From assembly GCF_000717335.1 (NCBI RefSeq), contig NZ_JNYZ01000018.1:95625-159624 (forward strand): 64,000 nt of DNA, in the 5' to 3' direction. Of the stretch, positions 1-9,242 are shown piece by piece. Origin of the DNA: Amycolatopsis jejuensis (GTDB lineage Bacteria; Actinomycetota; Actinomycetes; Mycobacteriales; Pseudonocardiaceae). A program made the position numbers and the translations under genes. The notes under the pieces are model-generated. The model was not told the DNA's origin and searched no databases. It was given only the letters and a program-made list of their open reading frames with translations. Position 1 is the stretch's first letter, and each line of letters opens with the position of its first letter.

Positions 1-108
1 GCCGGTTCGGTGGAACCCGATGAGACGCTGCTGGACGCGGCGGATTCCTGCCCGGCCATGGCGATCACGGTACGGAACGGCTCGGACGTGGTGGGCCCGC
101 GGCTTTAG
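1..108 (+). CDS. 3Fe-4S ferredoxin, C-terminal fragment (cut by window edge)
   Basis: The reading frame is open from base 1 and ends at TAG 106-108. The 35 visible residues include [12 protein letters not shown], the last Cys-Pro cluster ligand of small P450-type ferredoxins. It is nearly identical to the end of the complete ferredoxin at 1549-1764, so it is a paralogue from a tandem duplication. By family it would carry electrons to a P450, presumably one encoded just left of the window. The N-terminus and the other two cysteines are outside the window. Confidence 0.85.
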   Translation, partial: AGSVEPDETLLDAADSCPAMAITVRNGSDVVGPRL

Positions 109-199
109 GCGTACGCACCCCGTTTTCGGTGACCACGGCAGTGATGAGCTCGGCCGGGGTGACGTCGAAAGCCGGGTTGGACACTCGCGCCCCTTGTGG
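104..199 (-). pseudogene. mtnA 3'-end remnant
   Basis: On the minus strand this stretch reads [20 protein letters not shown] followed by VRTPK, matching the C-terminus of the intact MtnA (1761-2807) at almost every residue, including the PxGA lead-in. Nothing of mtnA is recognisable upstream of it. As in the intact pair, it faces a ferredoxin stop codon. It is a fossil from a tandem duplication that copied P450-ferredoxin plus the tail of mtnA. It has no start codon of its own and is not expected to be expressed. Confidence 0.85.
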
Positions 200-316
200 G
201 TACTCGGTTTCCCGGCGCTCTAGCCGCGACCGCGCCGTTAAGGGCCACGGTCGGTGCATGTGCGGGCAAGTGAGTGGACAGCAGGTCAGAGGGCACGGTA
301 TTAACGAAACGTAGAC

Positions 317-332
317 GTAAGCCGATGCTTAC
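317..332. promoter_or_regulatory. Inverted repeat upstream of the P450 gene, candidate operator
   Basis: GTAAGC-cgat-GCTTAC is a perfect 6-bp inverted repeat with a 4-bp centre, 24 bp before the P450 start. Size and position fit a repressor site (for example TetR-type). The ribosome site GAGGAG lies between it and the ATG. The regulator is unknown and not obvious in the window. Confidence 0.4.
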
Positions 333-355
333 AAACGGAGCGAGGAGCCGCCCCC

Positions 356-1546
356 ATGACCACCGCACACGGTGAGCCGGTCGCGTACCCCTTCAACGAG
401 GACGCCGGGCTCGAGATCAGTGAGGCCTATTCGGCGGCGCGCGAGACTGCGGGAATGGTCCGTATCCAGATGCCGTACGGCGAGCCCGCCTGGCTGGCGA
501 CCCGTTACGCCGACGCCCGGCTGGTGCTGAGGGACCAGCGGTTCTCCCGCGCGATGGCGTACGAACGGGACTCGCCGCGGCTGATCGAACACATCAGCCC
601 CGGCGACATCCTGTCGATGGACCCGCCCGATCACACCCGGCTCCGGACGCTGGTCGCGAAGGCGTTCACGATGCGGCGGGTCGAGCTGCTGCGGCCGCGG
701 GTGGCCCGGCTGGCCGATGAGCTGATCGACGGGCTCCGGCAGCACGGCCAGCCTGCTGACCTGGTGGATCTTTACGCGTTGCCCATCCCGGTTGCGGTGA
801 TCTGTGAACTGCTCGGGGTGCCGGTGGCGGACCGGCCGCAGTTCCGCAAGTGGAGCGACGTCGCGCTGTCCACGTCGAAGATGACCGTCGAGGAAGCGGA
901 AGGCAACATCGGGGAGCTGCGGGAGTACTTCGCCGGCTTGATTGCCGAGCGTCGCGCCGAGCCGCAGGATGACCTGATCACCGCGCTCATCGAGGCGCGC
1001 GACGTCCAGGACCGGCTCACTGAGCGGGAGATGCTCGATCTGTGCATGATCCTTCTCGTCGGCGGGCACGAGACGACGGCCTCCCAAATCCCCAACTTCG
1101 TGTATACCTTGCTGGGCCAGCGTGAACAGTGGGACCGGTTGTGCGCTGACCCGTCGCTGATCCCCGCCGCGGTGGAGGAGCTGCTGCGGTTCGTGCCGCT
1201 GGGTTTCGGCGCTCTCTTCCCCCGATACGCGGTGGCAGATGTCGAGGTGGGCGACGTGGTCGTGCGGAAGGGGGAAGCGGTGGTGGTGGCGCCCGCGGCC
1301 GCCAACCGGGATGCCCTGGAGTTCAGTGCCCCTGATGACCTGCGGTTCGACCGCGAGGACGACCATCATCTGGCTTTCGGGCACGGCGTGCACCATTGCA
1401 TCGGCGCCCCGCTGGCTCGGCTGGAACTGCAGGAAGCGTTGCGGGCGTTGACGAGGGAGATGCCGGGTTTGCACGTGGCGGGCGATATCGGCTGGAAGAC
1501 GGAAACATTGGTACGCGGGCCGTATGTGATGCCGGTGGGATGGTGA
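356..1546 (+). CDS. Cytochrome P450, bacterial class I
   Basis: This 396-aa soluble P450 is predicted to oxidise a small molecule with electrons from a ferredoxin. Visible landmarks are the I-helix oxygen-activation motif GGHETTASQ, the K-helix ExxR within VEELLRF, and the heme loop FGHGVHHCIG with axial Cys348. The segment LSMDPPDHTRLR before the C helix is typical of actinobacterial P450s. Length is normal for the family. GAGGAG lies 9 bp before the ATG. The partner ferredoxin starts 2 bp after its stop. The substrate cannot be read from sequence; the duplicated partner at the left edge suggests a two-P450 locus. Confidence 0.95.
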   Translation: MTTAHGEPVAYPFNEDAGLEISEAYSAARETAGMVRIQMPYGEPAWLATRYADARLVLRDQRFSRAMAYERDSPRLIEHISPGDILSMDPPDHTRLRTLVAKAFTMRRVELLRPRVARLADELIDGLRQHGQPADLVDLYALPIPVAVICELLGVPVADRPQFRKWSDVALSTSKMTVEEAEGNIGELREYFAGLIAERRAEPQDDLITALIEARDVQDRLTEREMLDLCMILLVGGHETTASQIPNFVYTLLGQREQWDRLCADPSLIPAAVEELLRFVPLGFGALFPRYAVADVEVGDVVVRKGEAVVVAPAAANRDALEFSAPDDLRFDREDDHHLAFGHGVHHCIGAPLARLELQEALRALTREMPGLHVAGDIGWKTETLVRGPYVMPVGW

Positions 1547-1548
1547 CG

Positions 1549-1764
1549 ATGACCTGGCAAGTGGAAGTGGATCGGGACACGTGCATCGGGAGCGGGATGT
1601 GCGCGGCCCTGATGCCGGAGGAGTTCTCGCTGGACGGCCCGGTGGCGCGCGCAATCGCCGGCTCGGTGGAGCCGGGTGAGACGGTGCTGGACGCGGCGGA
1701 TTCCTGTCCGGCGATGGCGATCACGGTGCGGAACGGGGCGGAGGTAGTAGGGCCGCGGCCTTAG
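1549..1764 (+). CDS. 3Fe-4S ferredoxin, P450 redox partner
   Basis: A 71-aa ferredoxin with three cluster cysteines (CIGSGMC and the SCPAMAI cysteine), the pattern of 3Fe-4S ferredoxins that feed actinobacterial P450s. ATG 1549 has a GGTGGGA site 8 bp upstream; GTG 1543, overlapping the P450 stop, is an alternative start. Both imply coupling to the P450. Its last bases overlap the stop codon of the convergent mtnA gene. The near-identical copy of its C-terminus at 1-108 shows a recent duplication. Confidence 0.93.
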   Translation: MTWQVEVDRDTCIGSGMCAALMPEEFSLDGPVARAIAGSVEPGETVLDAADSCPAMAITVRNGAEVVGPRP

Positions 1765-2807
1765 CTTTTGGGTGTGCGCACCCCGTCCTCCGTGACGACG
1801 GCGGTGATGAGCTGTGCCGGGGTGACGTCGAATGCCGGGTTGAACGCATGCGCTCCGTCGGGAGCGATCTGAGTTGCGGCGAACTCGGTGAGTTCGCTGT
1901 TGCTGCGTTCTTCGATGGCGATGTCCGCGCCGGTGGCGAGTGATTCGTCCACAGTGGACGTAGGCGCGACGACCACGAACGGCACCCCGTGATACGCGGC
2001 GGCGATGGCGAGACTGTAGGTCCCGATCTTGTTGGCGACGTCCCCGTTGGCGGCAATCCGATCAGCCCCGACGAGGACACAGTCGACGAGCCCCCTGGCC
2101 ATCGCCGAAGCCGCCGCCCCGTCCGCCTGCACCCGGTAAGGAACCCCGGCGCGCTCTAGCTCCCACGCAGTGAGCCGGGACCCTTGCAGCAGCGGCCGGG
2201 TCTCGTCGACCAGCACGGATTCCACGAGCCCCCGCTCGTGAAGATGCCAGACGACCCCGAGCGCCGTCCCCCACGCGACAGTGGCGAGGTGGCCGGTGTT
2301 GCAGTGCGTGAGCAATCGCAGGGGTCGCCTTCCGCAATGGCTGAGGACCACTTCCGCCGCTGCTTCGGACGCGGCTCGGTTGCGCCGCTCGTCCTCGTCG
2401 AGCATGGCTTTGGCCTCGGCCAGCACCGCTGCGGGTCCTTGGTGGAGATGGTCGAGCGCGCGCTGGACACCCCAGGCGAGGTTGACCGCGGTCGGCCGAG
2501 CGCGTGCGATTCGCCGGGCTTCTTTCCGGATGTCGGTGGTGTGCCCGGCATCGTTCCGAGCGTCGGCTGCTTGCCGGTTCCGGACGTCCGCGGTCCGCTC
2601 TCCCCGGACGTCGCCGGCGTACGCAGCGAGCGCCACCCCAAGCGCCCCAGCCGCCCCCAACGCAGGCGCACCACGAACGGCAAGCCGCTGAATCGCCTCG
2701 ACCAGTTCGGTGACCGTACGCAAGGTGAGCGTGCGGTACTCGCCCGGAAGAGCCACCTGGTCGATGATCACAATGGCCCCATCGACCCAGTCGACCGTCC
2801 TACGCAT
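1761..2807 (-). CDS. mtnA: S-methyl-5-thioribose-1-phosphate isomerase
   Basis: A 348-aa member of the eIF2B-related isomerase family, which converts methylthioribose-1-phosphate to methylthioribulose-1-phosphate in methionine salvage. Recognisable segments are the N-terminal LAVRGAPALGAAGALG loop, LLTHCNTGHLATV, the VLVDETRPLLQGSRLTAWE catalytic region and GADRIAANGDVANKIGTYS. Start MRRTVDW is chosen because GGTAGGAGGG lies 5 bp upstream; the frame stays open further upstream but enters low-complexity repeat sequence. No other methionine-salvage gene is in the window. The gene converges on the ferredoxin with a 4-bp stop overlap, and its 3' end was copied to 104-199. Confidence 0.95.
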   Translation of the reverse strand: MRRTVDWVDGAIVIIDQVALPGEYRTLTLRTVTELVEAIQRLAVRGAPALGAAGALGVALAAYAGDVRGERTADVRNRQAADARNDAGHTTDIRKEARRIARARPTAVNLAWGVQRALDHLHQGPAAVLAEAKAMLDEDERRNRAASEAAAEVVLSHCGRRPLRLLTHCNTGHLATVAWGTALGVVWHLHERGLVESVLVDETRPLLQGSRLTAWELERAGVPYRVQADGAAASAMARGLVDCVLVGADRIAANGDVANKIGTYSLAIAAAYHGVPFVVVAPTSTVDESLATGADIAIEERSNSELTEFAATQIAPDGAHAFNPAFDVTPAQLITAVVTEDGVRTPKS

Positions 2808-2814
2808 GCGCCCT

Positions 2815-3520
2815 CCTACCTTCCGCCCCTCGATGACACCCTGACTCCCGACCCCGCCAGGGTTACCCCCGGCCCGCCAAACCTGACGCAACTCGCCCGA
2901 CGCATCCACCGCGGCGCGGTCAGCCCTGGGTCAGCCGGCCCCGGCCGAGCGAACTTGGCCGAGCTGGCCTGGCCCGCCCGGCCTGGTCCGTCCGACCTCG
3001 GGACCGCCTGGCCTGACCTGGCCCGCCTGACCTCGGGACCGCCTGGCCTAGCCTGGCCTAGCCAACTCGCCGCGTCCGGCCCGGCACGGTCAACTGGCCC
3101 GGGGACCTGGCCGAGCCCGATGAGTCCGTCTCGACCCGGCCCCATCCAACCGGGCTTTGCCTGCCCAAGCCGACCCGTATGGACCCGACCAATGCGATGC
3201 GTCCGACTCGGCGCGGTCAGTCCGGTCCGGCCGACCCGACCCGGCCCTGCCCAATCCAGTCCCGACCCACCCGGCCCGGCCGACCCAGCCCGGCCTGACC
3301 TGACCTGACCCGGTTAGGCCGACCCGACGTGCCCGGCCCAACCCGACCTCGTCCAGCCCGGTCCAGCCTGACCCGGCCTGACTGGCCCGGCCGACCCGAG
3401 ATGTCCGGCCCAACCCGACCTCGTCGGCCCAACCTGACCTCGTCCAGCCCGGCCCGGCCGGTCCAGCCAGCTCGGCCGCCCAGCTCAACCTGTCCCGCTC
3501 AGCCACCCCACTCGAACCCG
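2815..3520. repeat. Degenerate low-complexity repeat field (CCCGACC/CGGCCTGACC on +)
   Basis: About 700 bp without a credible gene between mtnA and the stop of the next minus-strand gene. It consists of drifting copies of short words such as CCCGACC, CCGGCCTGACC and GACCTCGTCCAGCCCGG. Longer direct repeats are visible: GACCTCGGGACCGCCTGGCC at 2994 and 3029, and a block from GACCCGA through CAACCCGACCTCGTC starting near 3321 and 3393. The strand that is coding for both flanking genes is G-rich throughout. Open frames across it on several strands are compositional artefacts. Confidence 0.85.
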
Positions 3521-3521
3521 A

Positions 3522-4301
3522 TCACAGGCCCTTCATCAGATCCGTTTCCGTCACCCCCGGTCCTTCGCCGTCGCGGATGAACCACTCTGTGCCGAATGCT
3601 TCGCCGAACTTGTCGTCCGGCAGGGTCAGGAAAAACGACTCCTCGCTGATCTGGCTGCGGTGTGCGCGCATGGCCGCGCGTTTGAACGGCAGGTATGCCG
3701 TGACGTCGACTGCCGCGGTCAGTTCTGCTTCCGGTTTTCCGATCGACATCTCACCGTCCGGTGCACCCGCGGCGTCGGCGGACGAGGAGGCTTCGGCCGC
3801 ACCGCGGATCCGATCCCGGTTGGCCGACCCCTGGTAAACCCGCGGTGTGCCGGCGAGTTCGCCCGCCCGCATCCCCACTCGGTACACCTGGATGTGGTCG
3901 GGGTGGCCGTACACGCCGAAGTCGTCATACACCGTGAGCACGTCGGCAGACTCCTCGCGCAGGATCGCCGCCAGCTGTTGCGCTGCTTCCTCGACGGGCG
4001 CGGTCCAGAACGTGCCCGGCTCGTCGTTGGACGGGTCGCCCATCATCCCGGAATCCCGGTAGTCCAGGAATTCCACGCGCGCGACACCCAGCACCTCTGC
4101 CGCTGCCTGCGTTTCCTGCACGCGCCGATCCGCGAGTTGTTCGCCGTCCGCCAGAAGCCCCTCGGGGATCTCGCCATTCTCCCCGCGCGTGGCCACCACG
4201 AGCACCACCCGGTGCCCCTCGCCGGCCGCCTTGCGCATCACGCCGCCGGTCATGATGCACTCGTCGTCCGGATGAGCGTGGAACGTCACCAAAGTCGCCA
4301 T
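3522..4301 (-). CDS. PIG-L/LmbE-family deacetylase (mycothiol-type hydrolase)
   Basis: A 259-aa zinc hydrolase of the GlcNAc-PI deacetylase fold. The metal-binding motif HAHPDDE is at residues 8-14 and the second motif YGHPDH near residue 130. In actinobacteria this family includes MshB (GlcNAc-inositol deacetylase of mycothiol synthesis) and Mca (mycothiol S-conjugate amidase). I cannot decide between these and a related N-deacetylase from sequence alone; the protein is somewhat short for either. A low-complexity Ala/Ser segment lies near residues 165-185. It is followed by the repeat field at 2815-3520. Confidence 0.85.
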   Translation of the reverse strand: MATLVTFHAHPDDECIMTGGVMRKAAGEGHRVVLVVATRGENGEIPEGLLADGEQLADRRVQETQAAAEVLGVARVEFLDYRDSGMMGDPSNDEPGTFWTAPVEEAAQQLAAILREESADVLTVYDDFGVYGHPDHIQVYRVGMRAGELAGTPRVYQGSANRDRIRGAAEASSSADAAGAPDGEMSIGKPEAELTAAVDVTAYLPFKRAAMRAHRSQISEESFFLTLPDDKFGEAFGTEWFIRDGEGPGVTETDLMKGL

Positions 4302-4527
4302 ACCGAGAACCTACCGCCCGCCACCGACAAAAACCGGTGCCCGCCGGAAACCGGATCCGGGAAATCCGTGCCGTGAATCCACTGTGGACACTCGGCTGCC
4401 GTCGACCCGTCGCCCACACGGGTGGACCTCGCGCTCCAGCGGTACGAGGGGACCCCTCGCTCCGTCTCGCGCTTGGCTTCTCCGGCCACGGCGGCTTAAG
4501 TTGGGGTCCGCTGACCGAGGAGGCGTC

Positions 4528-5880
4528 ATGACAGAACGGACGAAGTACATCCTGGACGAGGCCGATCTCCCGGCGCAGTGGTACAACGTGGTGCCGGACC
4601 TGCCCGAGCCCCCGCCCCCGCCGCTGCACCCGGGTACCCGCGAGCCGATCGGGCCTGCGGACCTGGCGCCGCTGTTCCCGCAGGCGCTCATCGAGCAGGA
4701 GGTCACCAGCGAGCGCTACATCGACATTCCCGAGGAGGTCCTGGACGTCTACCGGCTCTGGCGTCCGTCCCCGCTCTATCGCGCCCGCCGGCTGGAGAAG
4801 GCCCTCGGCACGCCGGCCCGGATCTACTACAAGTACGAGGGCGTCAGCCCGGTCGGCTCGCACAAGCCGAACACCGCTGTGCCGCAGGCGTTCTACAACG
4901 CAGCCGAGGGCGTCACGCGGCTCACCACCGAGACCGGTGCCGGTCAGTGGGGTAGTGCGCTCGCGTTCGCGTGCGCGACGTTCGGGCTGTCGTGCGAGGT
5001 CTGGCAGGTGCGCGCGTCGTACGACCAGAAGCCGTACCGCAAGCTGATGATGGAGACGTTCGGGGCGACGGTGTACCCGAGCCCGTCGGACCGTACGGCG
5101 TCCGGCCGGGCGATCCTGGCGGCGGACCCGCAGTCCACGGGAAGCCTCGGCATCGCGATCAGCGAGGCGGTCGAACAGGCGGCGGCGGACCCGGGAGCCC
5201 GGTACGCGCTGGGCAGCGTGCTCAACCACGTGCTGCTGCACCAGACGATCATCGGCGAGGAAGCACTCCGGCAGTTCGAGATGGCCGGTGACACCCCGGA
5301 CGTCCTCGTCGGCTGCACCGGCGGCGGCTCCAACTTCGGCGGGCTCGCGTTCCCGTTCCTGCGCGAGAAACTGGCGGGCCGGATGAACCCGGTGATCCGG
5401 GCCGTCGAACCGGCGGCGTGCCCCACTCTCACCCGCGGCCGCTACGCGTACGACTTCGGCGACACCGCCGGTCTCACGCCCCTGCTGAAGATGCACACGC
5501 TGGGCCACGGCTTCATCCCGGACCCGATCCACGCCGGTGGTCTGCGCTATCACGGGATGTCGCCGCTGATCTCGCACATCTACGAGCTCGGCCTGATGGA
5601 AGCGCTCGCGGTCGGCCAGCAGGAATGCTTTGCGGCAGGCGTGCAATTCGCCCGCACGGAAGGCATCATCCCCGCGCCCGAACCCACGCACGCTCTTGCC
5701 GCGTGCATTCAAGAAGCCTTGCGCTGCAAGGAGACCGGCGAAGAGAAGGTGATTTTGACGGCACTCTGCGGACACGCCCACCTGGACCTGCCCGCGTACG
5801 GCGCCTACCTGGCAGGAGAGATGGTCGACAACGAGCTCCCGGAAACGGCACTGGAGGAATCCCTGGCGGCGCTTCCGTAA
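4528..5880 (+). CDS. trpB2: Tryptophan synthase beta-like PLP enzyme (TrpB2 type)
   Basis: A 450-aa PLP enzyme of the TrpB2 subgroup, longer at the N-terminus than canonical TrpB. The PLP lysine lies in [13 protein letters not shown], followed by [11 protein letters not shown] and the phosphate-binding loop [12 protein letters not shown]. TrpB2 enzymes condense indole (free or supplied) with serine or a related donor; no trpA is next to it, which is usual for TrpB2. ATG 4528 has GAGGAGG just upstream. A 226-bp non-coding gap separates it from the divergent deacetylase gene, so both promoters should lie there. Downstream is a long G-rich repeat field. Confidence 0.93.
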   Translation: MTERTKYILDEADLPAQWYNVVPDLPEPPPPPLHPGTREPIGPADLAPLFPQALIEQEVTSERYIDIPEEVLDVYRLWRPSPLYRARRLEKALGTPARIYYKYEGVSPVGSHKPNTAVPQAFYNAAEGVTRLTTETGAGQWGSALAFACATFGLSCEVWQVRASYDQKPYRKLMMETFGATVYPSPSDRTASGRAILAADPQSTGSLGIAISEAVEQAAADPGARYALGSVLNHVLLHQTIIGEEALRQFEMAGDTPDVLVGCTGGGSNFGGLAFPFLREKLAGRMNPVIRAVEPAACPTLTRGRYAYDFGDTAGLTPLLKMHTLGHGFIPDPIHAGGLRYHGMSPLISHIYELGLMEALAVGQQECFAAGVQFARTEGIIPAPEPTHALAACIQEALRCKETGEEKVILTALCGHAHLDLPAYGAYLAGEMVDNELPETALEESLAALP

Positions 5881-6560
5881 CGCGGTGGCGGACCGGCCGC
5901 TGCGGGCCTGCGGTGGTGGATGGGCGGCTGCGCGGAGGGTGGGCGGCCGTGCGTTGGGTGGGCGGCCGTGCGGTTGCGCTGACGGTGGGCGCCCGTGCGG
6001 AGGGCGCGCGGCTGTGCGTTGGACGAGCGGCTGTGCGGACGAACGGCTGTGTAGCGGACGGGCGGCTGCGCGGAGGGCGAATGGCCGTGCCGAGGGCGAG
6101 TGGCCGTGCCGAGGATGGGCGGCTGTGCGGAGGGCGAGTGGCCGTGCCGAGGATGGGCGGCTGTGTAGCGGACGGGCGGCTGCGCGGAGGGCGAATGGCC
6201 GTGCCGAGGATGGGCGGCCGTGTGGCGGACGGGCGACCGTGCTGACGGTGGACGGACGGGCCGAAGGCGTGCGGCTGCGCGGAGGGTGGTGGTCGTGCGG
6301 AGGGCGGTGGTCGTGGCGAGGGCTGTCTGCCCCGGCGGGTGAGTGCTGGCGCTGGGTGGCTGTGCTGGGAGCGGGTGGTTGCGGGGAGACGTGGCGCTCC
6401 GCTGAGGGCGGGTGCGTGGCTGAGGGTGCGTAGCTGTGTCGAGGCCGTGCCGCGGAGGGCGAGTGGCTGCGTTCGGAATGGGGCGGCTGCGCCAAGGGGC
6501 GCCTACCGCTGGCGGTGAGCGGTTCTGCTGAGCGTGGGTGGCTGCGCTGATGGTGGGCAG
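5881..6560. repeat. Degenerate G-rich repeat field after trpB2
   Basis: No plausible gene in this stretch between convergent genes. It is built of variants of GGGCGGCTGTGCGGAGGGCG and GAGTGGCCGTGCCGAGGATG. One block of about 51 bp, beginning CGGCTGTGTAGCGGACGGGC, occurs twice with apparently perfect identity at 6044 and 6158. The + strand, which is the coding strand of the upstream gene, is strongly G-rich with many GGG runs. Long open frames on both strands result from the skewed composition. Confidence 0.85.
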
Positions 6561-6740
6561 CTGGGGACAGTGAGGCCGCTGGGTTGACGGTGGAGCGGCT
6601 GCGCTGACCGCGAGGCGGCTGCATAGACCGCGAGGCGGCTGGGTTGACCGCGAGGCGGCTCGGCTGGCGGTGCGGCGGCCGGACTGGCAGTGAGGCGGCT
6701 GCGCTGACGGTGGAGCGGCTGCGCTGACGGTGAGGCGGCT
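6561..6740. repeat. 20-bp tandem repeat, nine units
   Basis: Nine consecutive 20-bp units begin at 6561, 6581, 6601, 6621, 6641, 6661, 6681, 6701 and 6721. The consensus is close to GCGCTGACGGTGAGGCGGCT, and most units differ by a few substitutions with no length change. The array continues the G-rich field from 5881 and stops about 120 bp before the 3' end of the convergent ABC permease gene. A strict period with divergent units indicates old tandem amplification. Confidence 0.9.
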
Positions 6741-6858
6741 GCGCCGAAACGGAGGACAGCTGGGTCGGCGGGCCGACGTTCGGGCGGCTCGAAGCGCAGC
6801 CGAAATCAAGCCCGACCCCGTAGCCAGGAGACGCCACCCACGGTGGCCGGAGGAACCC

Positions 6859-8439
6859 TTACCGCTCCTTCGAAACGGTAGCGAGCAGCTCCGGCCCACG
6901 GGTCGCCAGGCGGCGTTCCGCTAGGCCTCCCCACCACCACGCCAGTGCGGCCCCCGTTGCCACTCCGGCTGGGATGCCCAGCCATTCGACTACGGGGAGG
7001 TTCGCCAGGGTTCCCCAAAGGCAGAGCGCTACCACTGGCAGTGCACCGGCTACCAACAGCAGCGTGGTTGCCAGCATGAGGAACGCCCGGGCGCAGCCGG
7101 GGCGGCCGCCGGAGGACCAGGGGCTTGCGGTTCGGCGTTGGTCCGGCAGGGGGAACGCCAGGAAGACCGACTGCAGGATCAGCAATCCGGCACCTGCGCC
7201 CAGCGTCGCCGGGACCAGGCCCAGCACCCAGGGGTAAGCGCCGGGTTTGCCCAGTGCGCCGGGCAGCACCGCGGCCAGTACCAGGGCTGCCGGGCCGACG
7301 ATCAGGGTCCACGCCAGTTGCCTGCCTCGTACGTCGGCGCGTTCGGCGCCCGGGACTACCAGCGTATGCCACAGGGCGCTGCCGTCCATGCCGTACAGGT
7401 TGCCTGCCTGCATGCACGCGAAAATCACCACTGCGACCCCGAAATACGGCAGCATCACCGAACGGCCACCGCCCGAGACCGACGGCACTACGGTGATCAC
7501 TACGCCGATCAGGAGGGTCGACAGCAGGGCTACCCGGCGTCGGGCGTCGCGCCACCAGGTGTGGAGTTCCTTGCGGGCCACGGCACCTATCGGGGTTGCG
7601 GGGAGGAGGCGTCGAGTAAAGGTGCGGGTGGTGCGGGTGCGAGTGGAGGCGGCGCCGCGGAACGAAGGTGTCGTGGCGGCGCGGGCCAGCAGGGTGCCCC
7701 AGACAACGACCAGCACGGCGAGCACAGCAATGAGAGCCACCAGCAAACCGCCTGCGGTTGCCCAGTCGCCGGTGCCTGCGGCGTGGACGGCTAGCGTGCC
7801 CCAGCCGGACGGCAGTGCGTGCACGACGGTGACGAACCCCGGCACCCGGCCGTTGACGATTGCCGGGCCAAGGCTGTTGATCGCATAGTTCACCGCGACA
7901 CCGGACAAACCGGTGAGCGCCACCAGGATGATCCCCAGTTCCTTGCCCTTGCGCGACGTGAGCAACGCGCCCAGCGCCGCCATCACCACCCGGTACAGCA
8001 GCACCACGAAAGCCAGCTGCAGCACGGCGAAAACCAGCCCCACGAAAGCGGGGCCCACCCCCAGCCGCGCGCCGTACACGGCCAGGCCCAGGAACGCCAG
8101 CAGGCTCACCACCACGGTGACGCCGACGAAACTCGCTGCCAGCAAGCCGACTGCGAGACGGCGGCGGCCGATCGGCAGCAGTGAGAAGTGTTCCGGACGC
8201 AACGTGTCGTCGCCGCCACCGGTCGCGACCGGCGCGAGCACCCAGCCTGCTGCCCACACCGCGTACACCGACGTGAGCAGGTCGACCGTGATCCGCGGGA
8301 CCGGGAACATCGCGATGCCGAGCGTGAACAACGCGGCCAGCAGCCCGAAGATCCCGCCGACGATCATCGCGGCGATTTGCCGTCCCCGCAACGAATTCCG
8401 CAGGACCCGCAGCTTCAGTCGGACGAGGACGCCAACCAC
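6859..8439 (-). CDS. ABC transporter permease, ABC-2-like
   Basis: A 526-aa integral membrane protein with roughly a dozen hydrophobic segments spread over its length and a central soluble linker (about residues 230-290). The N-terminus begins LVRLKLRVLRNSLRG, followed by the segment TLRPEHFSLLPIGRRRL typical of actinobacterial exporter permeases. GTG 8439 is chosen as start: it lies 25 bp inside the 3' end of the ATPase gene, implying translational coupling. With the ATPase it should form an exporter for an unknown substrate. The 3' side is the G-rich repeat field. Confidence 0.85.
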   Translation of the reverse strand: MVGVLVRLKLRVLRNSLRGRQIAAMIVGGIFGLLAALFTLGIAMFPVPRITVDLLTSVYAVWAAGWVLAPVATGGGDDTLRPEHFSLLPIGRRRLAVGLLAASFVGVTVVVSLLAFLGLAVYGARLGVGPAFVGLVFAVLQLAFVVLLYRVVMAALGALLTSRKGKELGIILVALTGLSGVAVNYAINSLGPAIVNGRVPGFVTVVHALPSGWGTLAVHAAGTGDWATAGGLLVALIAVLAVLVVVWGTLLARAATTPSFRGAASTRTRTTRTFTRRLLPATPIGAVARKELHTWWRDARRRVALLSTLLIGVVITVVPSVSGGGRSVMLPYFGVAVVIFACMQAGNLYGMDGSALWHTLVVPGAERADVRGRQLAWTLIVGPAALVLAAVLPGALGKPGAYPWVLGLVPATLGAGAGLLILQSVFLAFPLPDQRRTASPWSSGGRPGCARAFLMLATTLLLVAGALPVVALCLWGTLANLPVVEWLGIPAGVATGAALAWWWGGLAERRLATRGPELLATVSKER

Positions 8440-9191
8440 GCCAGCCCCTCCGCTCCACCGGTGCGCCCGCCGACGATGTGCACGAACGCCTCTTCCAACG
8501 TGCCGTCGCCCCGTACGTCGGCCACCGCTCCCGCGGCGACGACGCGTCCGCGCGTGATCACCGCTACGTGGCTGCACAGCTGTTCCACCAGCGCCATCAC
8601 GTGACTCGACAGCACCACCGCACCACCCGACGCGACGAACCGCTGCAGGATCGTGCGGATCGTCGACGCCGACACCGGGTCGACCGCCTCGAACGGCTCG
8701 TCCAGCACGAGCAACCGGGGCGCGTGCAGCAACGCCATCGCGAGGCCGATCTTCTTGCGCATGCCCGCCGAATAGTCGATCACCAGCGTGCGTTCGGCGT
8801 CGGCGAGTTCCAGCACCCCGAGCAGTTCCTGTGCCCGCTCGGCGACCACGTGCGGCTCCAGCCCGCGCAGCAGCCCCATGTACGTGAGCAGCTCGCGCCC
8901 GGTGAGCCGTTCCGGAATGGACAGTCCGTCGGGAAGGACCCCGATCAGGCTTTTCGCCCGTTCCGGTGAACGCCACACGTCGACGCCGAACACGTGCGCC
9001 TCGCCCGCGTCGGGCCGCAGCAGGCCGACCGCCATCGAAAGCGACGTGGTCTTGCCTGCTCCATTCGGCCCCACGAGGCCGAAGAACGACCCGCGCGGTA
9101 CCTCGAGCCGTACGTCGTCCACCGCCAGCGTGGTGCCGAACCGTTTGGTGAGCCCGTAAAGCCCCATGGCGGCGGCTGAATCCCCGGACAT
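8415..9191 (-). CDS. ABC transporter ATP-binding protein
   Basis: A 258-aa ATPase with Walker A GPNGAGKTT, the Q-loop area, signature YSAGMRKKIGLA, Walker B LLVLDEPFEAVD and the H-loop LSSHV. The degenerate signature is usual in ABC-2 exporter ATPases. Start MSGDSAA is preferred because GGAAGGGGGG lies a few bases upstream. It overlaps the permease gene by 25 bp, so the two form one operon. The substrate is unknown; related pairs move drugs, lipids or peptides outward. Confidence 0.92.
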   Translation of the reverse strand: MSGDSAAAMGLYGLTKRFGTTLAVDDVRLEVPRGSFFGLVGPNGAGKTTSLSMAVGLLRPDAGEAHVFGVDVWRSPERAKSLIGVLPDGLSIPERLTGRELLTYMGLLRGLEPHVVAERAQELLGVLELADAERTLVIDYSAGMRKKIGLAMALLHAPRLLVLDEPFEAVDPVSASTIRTILQRFVASGGAVVLSSHVMALVEQLCSHVAVITRGRVVAAGAVADVRGDGTLEEAFVHIVGGRTGGAEGLAWLASSSD

Positions 9192-9242
9192 GCGTCCCCC
9201 CTTCCGTGTGCGCCCGACTCTACGCGGGCCCACCGACAGAAA

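Noticed and set aside
2184..3308. A 374-codon + strand frame over mtnA and the repeat field
   Set aside because: Antisense to mtnA, then compositional repeat sequence with runs of GPxxP-like words.
2815..6740. CRISPR array
   Set aside because: The repeats are contiguous and degenerate, without unique spacers of constant length, and no cas gene is present.
3925..6837. A 970-codon open frame on the minus strand through the repeat field and antisense to trpB2
   Set aside because: Its sequence is Pro/Arg/Ser/His low complexity from the repeats and an antisense shadow of a clear gene; no start context or domain.
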